From Fodinibacter luteus (lineage in GTDB: Bacteria; Actinomycetota; Actinomycetes; Actinomycetales; Dermatophilaceae): a DNA stretch of 40,061 bases. Positions within the stretch are counted from its first letter, which is position 1. Each line of letters opens with the position of its first letter. Made by a program: the position numbers and the translations under genes. The notes beneath the pieces are model-generated. The model was not told the origin of the DNA, ran no database searches, and saw nothing but the letters and a program-made list of their open reading frames with translations. Below are positions 6,934-13,153 of this stretch, one piece after another. The stretch covers positions 1 to 40,061 of the forward strand of contig NZ_BAABGM010000032.1 of NCBI RefSeq assembly GCF_039541575.1. The letters are read 5' to 3'.

Positions 6934-8319
6934 TCACAGCCTCTCGAAGCCGCGGACCCGCTCCCAGTCGGTGACCGCGCTGTTGAAGGCCGCGAGCTCG
7001 ACGTCCGCGGCGTTGACGTAGTGGTCGACGACGTCGTCGCCGAAGGCCGTGCGGGCGATGGCGCTGCCCGCGAGGAGGTCCCGGGCCTCGGCCAGCGTGG
7101 TGGGCACGTGCTCGAGGTCCGCCGTGTACGCGTTGCCGGTCATCTCGGCGTCGAGCACCACCTCGTTCTCGATGCCGTGCAGGCCGCCCGCGAGCATCGC
7201 GGCGATGGCGAGGTAGGGGTTGATGTCGCCGCCGGGAACGCGGTTCTCCATGCGCAGCCCGGCACCGTGGCCGACGACGCGCAGGGCGCACGTGCGGTTG
7301 TCGCGACCCCACGCCACAGCGGTCGGCGCGAACGAACCTGGCTGGAAACGCTTGTAGGAGTTGATGTTCGGCGCATAGAAGTACGACAGCTCCCGGAGCG
7401 TGACCTGCACCCCGGCGAGGAAGTGGTCGAACAGCCGGCTGTGTCCACCCTCGCGGTCGTCGTCGGCGAAGACGATCCCGCCGTCGAGCCCGCGCAGCGA
7501 CAGGTGGATGTGGCAGGAGTTGCCCTCGCGCTCGTCGTACTTCGCCATGAAGGTCAGCGACATGCCGTGCCGGGCCGCGATCTCCTTGGCGGCCGTCTTG
7601 TAGACGACGTGGTTGTCACTCGTGCGCACGACGTCGTCGTAGAGGAAGGCGATCTCGTGCTGCCCCAGGTTGCACTCGCCCTTCGCGCCCTCGACGGTGA
7701 CACCCGCGGCGTACATCTCGTTGCGCACCTCGCGCAGCACGGGCTCGACCTTGGTGCCGCCGAGGATCGAGTAGTCGACGTTGTAGCGGTTGGCGCCGGT
7801 GAGCCCCTGGTACCGCCGGTCCCAGGCGTCGTCGAAGGAGTTCTCGAACATGATGAACTCGAGCTCGGTGCCCGCCAGGGCGCGGTACCCGAGGGCGTGT
7901 GCCCGCTCGGCCTGGGCGGTCAGGACGGCCCGAGGGCTCGGGCGCACCGGGCCCGACCCGTCGAGCCAGGCGAGGTCGCACTGGATCATCACCGAGCCCG
8001 GCTGGCCGGGGGTCCGCCGCAGGGTGGTGAGGTCGAGGACGAACTCGAAGTCGCCGTACCCCTGGTCCCACGACGACATCGCGTAGCCGTCGACGGTGTT
8101 CATGTCGACGTCGACGGCGAGCAGGTAGTTGCACCCCTCCGTGCCGTGCGCCAGCACGTGGTCGAGGAAGAACCGGGCGTGCAGGCGCTTGCCCTGCAGG
8201 CGCCCCTGCATGTCGGTGAAGGCCACGATGACCGTGTCGACCTCACCGGCCTCGACTCCCGCGCGCAGCTGGTCGACGGTGAGCTGCGGGGGTCCACCCG
8301 GATGGATCGAGCTCGGCAT
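6934..8319 (-). CDS. Glutamine-synthetase-like ligase, probable gamma-glutamyl-polyamine/amine synthetase (PuuA/GlnA3-type)
   Basis: This is a 461-residue member of the GS catalytic family. The N-terminal beta-grasp holds VDTVIVAFTDMQGRLQGKR (28-45). The metal and ATP core is visible in GTELEF (150-155), GECNLGQHEI (214-223), NSCHIHLSL (267-275), SYKRFQPGSFAPTAVAWG and NRTCALRV. FTDMQGR, rather than the housekeeping FVD pattern, together with the operon context points to the GS-like amine ligases. These gamma-glutamylate putrescine, spermidine or ethanolamine, and the group is distinct from nitrogen-assimilating GlnA. I see no typical adenylylation tyrosine loop. AAGGGA precedes the ATG at 8319. 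The gene follows the GntR regulator by 19 bases and probably starts the catabolic block. Confidence 0.85.
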   Translation of the reverse strand: MPSSIHPGGPPQLTVDQLRAGVEAGEVDTVIVAFTDMQGRLQGKRLHARFFLDHVLAHGTEGCNYLLAVDVDMNTVDGYAMSSWDQGYGDFEFVLDLTTLRRTPGQPGSVMIQCDLAWLDGSGPVRPSPRAVLTAQAERAHALGYRALAGTELEFIMFENSFDDAWDRRYQGLTGANRYNVDYSILGGTKVEPVLREVRNEMYAAGVTVEGAKGECNLGQHEIAFLYDDVVRTSDNHVVYKTAAKEIAARHGMSLTFMAKYDEREGNSCHIHLSLRGLDGGIVFADDDREGGHSRLFDHFLAGVQVTLRELSYFYAPNINSYKRFQPGSFAPTAVAWGRDNRTCALRVVGHGAGLRMENRVPGGDINPYLAIAAMLAGGLHGIENEVVLDAEMTGNAYTADLEHVPTTLAEARDLLAGSAIARTAFGDDVVDHYVNAADVELAAFNSAVTDWERVRGFERL

Positions 8320-8338
8320 GGTCCGTCCCTTCGTGTCG

Positions 8339-9085
8339 CTATCCGATGAGTCCGCGCAGGAGGGCGGACGTCGCGTCGCAGTGCTCCTCCATGATGGTGC
8401 GGGCCGCGCCGGGGTCACCGTCGAGGATCGCCGCGACGACGGCATCGTGCTGCTCGTGGGAGTGCTCGATGTTGGTGCGCAGCACGGGGATTGCCGCGAG
8501 CAGCTCGCCCAGGGCGGCCTGCGCCCGGGTCACGGCCTCGACGACCATCGGGGACCCGGTCACGGTCGCGACGGCGAGGTGCAGGCGTGAGTCGGCGATG
8601 CGGTGCGCCGACAGGTCGGCAGCACGCACGGCGGCGCACGACTCGAGCAGCCAGTCGCGCTGGTCCCGGGACAGCGTGCGGGTCGCGGCGAGGCGCGCCG
8701 CGCCGGGCTCGACGACCCGGCGGTAGTCGAGGGCGTCCTCGAGGGCCGCGCCGTGACGGATGCCGGTCGCCGCCGCGGGCGTGGGCCGACCGCCCGGCCC
8801 GTGCCCGGCATCCGTGACGACCGTGCCGCCGCCGCGGCCACGCCGCGTCGTGACCAGGCCCGAGTCGCGCAGCGCCGCGATGGCCTCACGCAGGGTGTTG
8901 CGCGAGACGCCGAGCCGCTCGGCGAGGTCGCGCTCCGGCGGCAGCTGCTCGCCGACGACGAAGACCCCGAGCCGGATCGCCGTCGCGAGCTGCTCGACGG
9001 TGGTCTCGAAGACGTTGCCGACGGCCGGGCGCAGCACGGCATCCGGCAGCCGGGTGGGCTGCGGCGCGGGCTGCTCTCGGGTCAC
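8339..9085 (-). CDS. GntR-family regulator, FadR/FCD subfamily
   Basis: This 248-residue regulator starts at GTG 9085. Residues ~25-92 form a GntR winged helix: GEQLPPERDLAERLGVSRNTLREAIAALRDSGLV, then a glycine-rich wing RRGRGGGTVV. Residues ~110-240 are an all-helical FCD ligand-binding domain. Its histidines, including DSRLHLAV, SHEQHDAVV and MEEHCDA, are the metal-ligand pattern of that family. It is the first gene of the amine-catabolic operon and most likely represses it until the substrate or an intermediate binds. No SD is visible. A -10-like TATCCT at 9093-9098 lies seven bases before the GTG, which suggests leaderless initiation. Confidence 0.9.
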   Translation of the reverse strand: MTREQPAPQPTRLPDAVLRPAVGNVFETTVEQLATAIRLGVFVVGEQLPPERDLAERLGVSRNTLREAIAALRDSGLVTTRRGRGGGTVVTDAGHGPGGRPTPAAATGIRHGAALEDALDYRRVVEPGAARLAATRTLSRDQRDWLLESCAAVRAADLSAHRIADSRLHLAVATVTGSPMVVEAVTRAQAALGELLAAIPVLRTNIEHSHEQHDAVVAAILDGDPGAARTIMEEHCDATSALLRGLIG

Positions 9086-9092
9086 GGGAGCG

Positions 9093-9121
9093 AGGATAGC
9101 CGTGAATGGTCCGCCCGTGAA
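9093..9121 (-). promoter_or_regulatory. Putative promoter of the GntR-led operon
   Basis: Read on the minus strand: TTCACG (9116-9121), 17-bp spacer, TATCCT (9093-9098), seven bases, then the GTG start at 9085. TTCACGG occurs twice as a direct repeat (9100-9106 and 9115-9121), one copy at the -35 box. It could be an operator for the adjacent regulator, though FadR-type proteins usually bind inverted repeats. Confidence 0.5.
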
Positions 9122-9131
9122 CCTTTAGTCG

Positions 9132-10226
9132 TCAGGCGAGCCGGGTCAGCCAGCCGTGGGTGTCCTCGGAGCGCCCGTACTGCACGTCGAGCAGGGCGCT
9201 GCGGATGGCGTTCGTCACCTCTCCCCCGGACTCGCCCGCCGTCGAGGGGGCGGACCCACCCTCCCAGCGCAGCTCGCCGACGGGGGTGACGACGGCGGCG
9301 GTGCCGCACGCGAAGACCTCACGGATCTCGCCGCTCGCGACCCCCTCCTTCCACTCCTCGATCGGGATCCTGCGCTCCTCCGGGTCCAGGCCGAGGTCCT
9401 TGGCGAGCTCGAGGATCGAGCTGCGCGTCACGCCCTCGAGGATCGTGCCGGTGAGCTCGGGGGTGACGAGGCGGTTGTCGCGCGTGACGAAGAAGAGGTT
9501 CATCCCGCCGAGCTCCTCGATGTACGTCTGCGTCGACGAGTCGAGGAAGACGGCCTGGTCGCAGCCGTGCTCGATGCCCTCGAGCTGGCCGGCGAGCGAG
9601 GACGCGTAGTTGCCGCCGGTCTTGGCCGCCCCCGTGCCCCCGGCGCCGGCGCGCGCGTAGTGCTGGGAGATCCAGAGCGTGACCGGCTTGAGGCCGCCGG
9701 AGAAGTAGGCGCCGGCGGGCGAGGCGATGAGGCAGTACGTGACCTCGTTCGCCGGGCGGACGCCGAGGAACGCCTCGCTCGCGAAGACGAAGGGGCGCAG
9801 GTACAGGCTCGTCTCGCCCGTGCCGGCCGGCGGGACCCACGGCTCGTCGACCGCGAGCAGGGCACGCAGCGAGCCGAGGAAGTCCTCGGTCGGCAGCTCG
9901 GGGAGCGCGAGGCGGCGGGCGCTGCGCTGCATGCGCTCGGCGTTGGCCTCGGGCCGGAACGACCAGACCGACCCGTCGGCGTGCCGGTAGGCCTTGAGCC
10001 CCTCGAAGATCTCCTGCGCGTAGTGGAGCACCGCGGCGCTCGGCATGAGCTGGATGGGTCCGTAGGGCTCGACGCGGCCGTCGCCCCACCCACCGCTCCT
10101 CGTCCACACCGCGCGCACCATGTGGTCGGTGAAGAAGACCCCGAAGCCGGGGTTGGCGTGGATCGCGGCGCGCCGCTCCTCGCTCGCCGGGGTCGGGTTG
10201 CGACGGACGTCGAAGGTCAGGCTCAT
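9132..10226 (-). CDS. ilvE: Branched-chain amino acid aminotransferase
   Basis: This is a 364-residue PLP-dependent class-IV aminotransferase of the BCAT-II type. It interconverts Leu/Ile/Val and their 2-oxo acids with glutamate as partner, the last step of branched-chain synthesis. The family blocks are present: FGVFFTDHMV (28-37), YAQEIFEGLKAYR, SLYLRPFVFASE, and AAKTGGNYASSL with the Schiff-base lysine. Further blocks are TYIEELGGMNLFF, EGVTRSSILELA and CGTAAVVTPVG. Length is typical for actinobacteria. It lies 67 bases downstream of leuB with a hairpin between them, so the two are probably co-expressed. GGAAAGGA upstream is the likely SD, at a rather long spacing from the ATG. Confidence 0.96.
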   Translation of the reverse strand: MSLTFDVRRNPTPASEERRAAIHANPGFGVFFTDHMVRAVWTRSGGWGDGRVEPYGPIQLMPSAAVLHYAQEIFEGLKAYRHADGSVWSFRPEANAERMQRSARRLALPELPTEDFLGSLRALLAVDEPWVPPAGTGETSLYLRPFVFASEAFLGVRPANEVTYCLIASPAGAYFSGGLKPVTLWISQHYARAGAGGTGAAKTGGNYASSLAGQLEGIEHGCDQAVFLDSSTQTYIEELGGMNLFFVTRDNRLVTPELTGTILEGVTRSSILELAKDLGLDPEERRIPIEEWKEGVASGEIREVFACGTAAVVTPVGELRWEGGSAPSTAGESGGEVTNAIRSALLDVQYGRSEDTHGWLTRLA

Positions 10227-10245
10227 GGGACTCGCGGGTCCTTTC

Positions 10246-10271
10246 CTCGGGGAGCGTCGGTGCTTCCCGAG
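10246..10271. other. Intergenic hairpin between leuB and ilvE
   Basis: CTCGGGGAGC (10246-10255) pairs with GCTTCCCGAG (10262-10271) with one mismatch around a 6-nt loop. There is no T-run on either side. It could attenuate or process the leuB-ilvE transcript; the function is not shown. Confidence 0.4.
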
Positions 10272-10293
10272 AGGCTACCGGTCGGGCGCCGAC

Positions 10294-11355
10294 TCAGAGT
10301 CGGGCGGCGATGGCGTCACCGACGGCGGAGGTCGCGCGCGGCGCCGTGCCCCGCTCGGCGAGGTCGGCGGCGACCGCCCGCTCGACCCGCTCGGCCTCGG
10401 CGGGGTGTCCGAGGTGCGCGAGGAGCATCCCGACCGACAGCACGGTCGCGGTGGGGTCGGCCCGGCCCTGGCCCGCGATGTCCGGTGCCGAGCCGTGCAC
10501 GGGCTCGAACATGCTCGGGTAGCGCCGCTCGGGGTTGATGTTGCCGCTCGCCGCGAGCCCGATGCCGCCGGCGACCGCCGCGGCGATGTCGGTGATGATG
10601 TCGCCGAAGAGGTTGTCGGTGACGATGACGTCGAAGCGCCCGGGGTCGGTCGTGAGGAAGATCGTCGCGGCGTCGACGTGCTGGTAGGCCGTCTCGACGT
10701 CCGGGAACTCGGCACCGACCTCCTCGACGGTGCGCCGCCACAGGTGACCGGCGTGGGTCAGCACGTTGTGCTTGTGCACGAGGGTGAGGTGGCGGCGGGG
10801 GCGCGCCTGGGCGCGGGCGAAGGCGTCGCGGACGACGCGCTCCACGCCGAAGCGGGTGTTGACGCTCACCTCGGTCGCGATCTCGTGCGGGGTACCCGTG
10901 CGCAGCGAGCCGCCGTTGCCGACGTAGGGCCCCTCGGTGCCCTCGCGCACGACGACGAAGTCGATGCCGCCGGGGGCGACCCGCTCGACGTCGAGCGGGC
11001 TCGCCACCCCGGGGTAGAGCCGGGCCGGTCGGAGGTTGACGTAGTGCTCGAGGGCGAAGCGCAGCGGCAGCAGGACCCCCCGCTCGAGCACCCCGCTCGG
11101 CACGGTCGGGTCACCGATCGCGCCGAGCAGGATCGCGTCGTGGGCGGAGAGCTCGGCGAGCACGGACTCCGGCAGCGTCTCGCCGGTCGCGTGCCAGCGC
11201 CGGGCCCCGAGGTCGTACTCGGTCGTCGTGACCTTGGGGCCGTCCGAGCCGATCGCGGCGTCGAGGACCTTGAGCCCCTCCGCGACGACCTCGGGCCCGA
11301 TGCCGTCGCCACCGATGACCGCGAGGTCGAGGGTCTGCGTGGTGCGCTCGCTCAT
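10294..11355 (-). CDS. leuB: 3-isopropylmalate dehydrogenase
   Basis: This is a 353-residue enzyme that oxidatively decarboxylates 3-isopropylmalate to 2-oxoisocaproate in leucine synthesis, using NAD. The signature runs LAVIGGDGIGPEVVAEG (11-27), HKHNVLTHAGHLWRR with the catalytic-lysine region, and VTDNLFGDIITDIAA. These are followed by GLAASGNINPERRYPSMFEPVHGSAPDIAGQG, the metal- and NAD-binding loops. It is the shorter actinobacterial type. GGAGAG sits five bases before the ATG. A TAGGCT -10-like box at 11363-11368 is seven bases upstream of the ATG, so a leaderless transcript is also possible. Upstream are a 31-codon gene and a Leu-rich leader ORF. Confidence 0.97.
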   Translation of the reverse strand: MSERTTQTLDLAVIGGDGIGPEVVAEGLKVLDAAIGSDGPKVTTTEYDLGARRWHATGETLPESVLAELSAHDAILLGAIGDPTVPSGVLERGVLLPLRFALEHYVNLRPARLYPGVASPLDVERVAPGGIDFVVVREGTEGPYVGNGGSLRTGTPHEIATEVSVNTRFGVERVVRDAFARAQARPRRHLTLVHKHNVLTHAGHLWRRTVEEVGAEFPDVETAYQHVDAATIFLTTDPGRFDVIVTDNLFGDIITDIAAAVAGGIGLAASGNINPERRYPSMFEPVHGSAPDIAGQGRADPTATVLSVGMLLAHLGHPAEAERVERAVAADLAERGTAPRATSAVGDAIAARL

Positions 11356-11425
11356 GCTCTCCAGCCTAGGGACGGTCCCGGCATCCGGACGGTCCGTCCA
11401 CTGCGTGGGCGCGACGGGGGTCGAG

Positions 11426-11521
11426 TCAGTCGTCCGAGTGGCCCTGGTCGCGCAGGTCCATCGACTCCTGGAGTGCCTGGCGCGCCAGGGTGGCCTCGTC
11501 GAGCATGGGGTTGTCGTTCAT
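11426..11521 (-). CDS. Short conserved-looking protein of 31 residues, function unknown
   Basis: An ATG at 11519-11521 has a textbook AAGGAGA Shine-Dalgarno eight bases upstream and is followed by 31 codons and TGA. The peptide begins MNDNPMLDEATLARQALQES, is acidic and probably helical, and ends HSDD. Codon third positions are nearly all G or C, as in real genes here. I do not recognise it. It lies between a leucine-rich leader ORF (11649-11702) and leuB, 70 bases before leuB, all on the same strand. It could be a genuine small protein or a second regulatory ORF of the leucine leader. Confidence 0.6.
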   Translation of the reverse strand: MNDNPMLDEATLARQALQESMDLRDQGHSDD

Positions 11522-11574
11522 GGTCGTCTCCTTCGGCGGCCGGTGGGCCGGCGTCATCACTGCTGTCTGTGGGT

Positions 11575-11613
11575 GGTCGGCTCGAGCCGACCGATGGGTC
11601 GGCGAGCCGGTCA
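11575..11613 (-). promoter_or_regulatory. Mutually exclusive hairpins downstream of the leucine leader ORF
   Basis: GGTCGG (11575-11580), CCGACC (11587-11592) and GGTCGG (11597-11602) are alternating arms. The middle arm can pair with either neighbour, and the whole of 11575-11592 is a perfect 18-bp palindrome. A related GCCGGTC follows at 11607-11613. Such competing stems after a Leu-rich ORF resemble an attenuator, but there is no T-tract, so the mechanism (termination or translation control) is open. Confidence 0.45.
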
Positions 11614-11648
11614 GCGACGTCGCGGGGTCTCCGCGGCGAGGGTGCTGA

Positions 11649-11702
11649 CTACCGGACCTCGCCGCGGCCGGGAATGAGGAGGAGTCCCTCGCGCCGCTGC
11701 AT
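11649..11702 (-). CDS. Putative leucine leader peptide (17 codons)
   Basis: The ORF encodes MQRREGLLLIPGRGEVR and ends in TAG. It has three consecutive CTC leucine codons followed by ATT isoleucine, a codon very rare in this GC-rich DNA. No SD is present. The ATG lies seven bases below a -10-like TACCGT, so it would be the first codon of a leaderless mRNA. Hairpins with alternative pairings follow, then a 31-codon gene and leuB. The design matches amino-acid-responsive leader peptides described for branched-chain genes in actinobacteria. Assignment to leucine control of leuB-ilvE is inference. Confidence 0.55.
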   Translation of the reverse strand: MQRREGLLLIPGRGEVR

Positions 11703-11709
11703 GCCCCCG

Positions 11710-11739
11710 ACGGTACGTGGGCCCCCGCCCACCCGTCAG
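11710..11739 (-). promoter_or_regulatory. Putative promoter of the leuB leader transcript
   Basis: Minus strand: CTGACG at 11734-11739 (4 of 6 match to TTGACA), an 18-bp spacer, then TACCGT at 11710-11715. The predicted start falls on or next to the leader ATG at 11702. The same TACCGT hexamer serves the ArsR operon at 466-471. Confidence 0.5.
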
Positions 11740-11935
11740 TCCACTCTCACCATCCGGACGGTTCACGGACGAGACCTGCGCCACACCGGGACATCCACCC
11801 CCCGGATCCGTCGTGGCGTGAACACTTCACCACTGGATCGGTGGCCCGACGTCATGCGAGGTCCGAGCGAGCCGCGGCCGGTGCGCTGCTGCGGCAGGAT
11901 GCTGCCGACGAGCCGGCCGGACGACGGGAGGTCGA

Positions 11936-13129
11936 GTGCGCATCCGCTACCTGCTGCTCGACGCGTACGGCGTGGGCGGCACGATCCGGGCCACCTTCTC
12001 GATGGCGGGGGCCCTGGCCCGGCGGGGCCACGACGTCGAGGTCGCGAGCCTGCGCCAGCCGCGCCCCGAGCCGCGCCTCCCGCTGCCGCCGGGCGTCCGG
12101 CTCGTGTCGCTCACCGGCACCCGACCACGCCGCGTGCGCGGGCTGCGGCCCGGGGCGACCGTGCGGTGGGCGACCCGCGCGGCGCTGCGCGGCACGGCGA
12201 CCCGTCTCGCAGACGGCGCCGACCCCCGTGTCGGGTCGCTCACCCTCGCGTCCGACCTGTGGCTGCGCCGCTACGTGCGCGCCCAGCACGACTGTGTCGT
12301 CGTCTCCACCCGCGAGGCGCTCTCCGTCGCGCTCGCCCGCGTGCGCACCGAGGAGCACGTCGCCGTCGCCCAGGAGCACAACCACATCCGGCGGGGCGCG
12401 CCCAGCCGCGCCGACTACGTGCGCTGGTACCCCTCGCTCGACGCCCTCGTGACGCTCACCGAGGGGGATGCCGCGGACTACCGGGCGCTGCTCGGCGCGG
12501 GCTGCCGCGTCGAGACGGTCCCCAACGCCGTGCCGCTGGGGTGGGTGGCGGGGCCGGCGCGGCTCGAGGACCCCGTCGTCCTCGCCGCGGGCCAGCTCGT
12601 GCACCGCAAGGGCTTCGACCTGCTCATCGACGCGTGGGGCCGGGTCGCCCGGGACCACCCCGGCTGGCGGTTGCGCATCGTCGGGAGCGGGCGGGAGCGG
12701 ACCGACCTCGACCGGCGCGTCGGGCAGGCCGGGCTCTCGGGCAGCGTCGAGCTCGTGGGGTTCGCCCCCGACGTCGGCGCCGAGCTGCTCGGGTGCTCGG
12801 TCTTCGCCCTGAGCTCGCGCTCCGAGGGCCTGCCGATGGTCGTCCTCGAGGCGATGGCCACCGGCGTCCCGGTGGTCGCCTTCGACTGCCCCACCGGCCC
12901 GCGCGACCTCGTCGTCCACGGGGTCACCGGCCTCCTCGTGCCGCCGGGCGACGTGGCGGGGCTCGCCACGGCGATCGGGCGGCTCGCCGCCGACCCGGGC
13001 CTGCGCTCGGCGATGGGCGCCGCGGCCCGCGACCGGGCGGCCGCCTTCGACGCCGAGGTCGTCGCGGCCCGGTGGGAGCGCCTGTTCGGCGAGCTCGCCG
13101 ACGACCGGGGGCTGTCGGTCGGACGGTAG
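11936..13129 (+). CDS. GT4-family glycosyltransferase
   Basis: This 397-residue GT-B-fold glycosyltransferase starts at GTG 11936, with GGGAGG four bases upstream. The N-terminal half carries the acceptor-side Rossmann domain with the glycine-rich GVGGTIRATFSMAGALARRGHDVEV. The C-terminal half has the Glycos_transf_1 domain: VVLAAGQLVHRKGFDLLIDAWGRV, LRIVGSGRERTDL, VELVGFAPDV, and the donor-binding E-x7-E motif in SEGLPMVVLEAMATGVPVVA. It probably transfers a sugar from a nucleotide-sugar in cell-envelope glycan or glycolipid synthesis. Donor and acceptor cannot be inferred. No other envelope genes are adjacent. It is convergent with serA, whose stop is 24 bases away. Confidence 0.92.
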   Translation: MRIRYLLLDAYGVGGTIRATFSMAGALARRGHDVEVASLRQPRPEPRLPLPPGVRLVSLTGTRPRRVRGLRPGATVRWATRAALRGTATRLADGADPRVGSLTLASDLWLRRYVRAQHDCVVVSTREALSVALARVRTEEHVAVAQEHNHIRRGAPSRADYVRWYPSLDALVTLTEGDAADYRALLGAGCRVETVPNAVPLGWVAGPARLEDPVVLAAGQLVHRKGFDLLIDAWGRVARDHPGWRLRIVGSGRERTDLDRRVGQAGLSGSVELVGFAPDVGAELLGCSVFALSSRSEGLPMVVLEAMATGVPVVAFDCPTGPRDLVVHGVTGLLVPPGDVAGLATAIGRLAADPGLRSAMGAAARDRAAAFDAEVVAARWERLFGELADDRGLSVGR

Positions 13130-13153
13130 AGCGCCCCGGCCCGGCGGTCGGGA

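Larger units (their letters stand above)
11522..11935. other. 414-base intergenic region: leucine leader and glycosyltransferase upstream region
   Basis: No gene of normal length fits here. The left half holds the minus-strand promoter, 17-codon leader ORF and hairpins described separately. The right half, upstream of the plus-strand glycosyltransferase, has GTTCACG (11761-11767) and CGTGAAC (11817-11823) as distant inverted copies. I see no convincing plus-strand promoter there. Confidence 0.5.
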
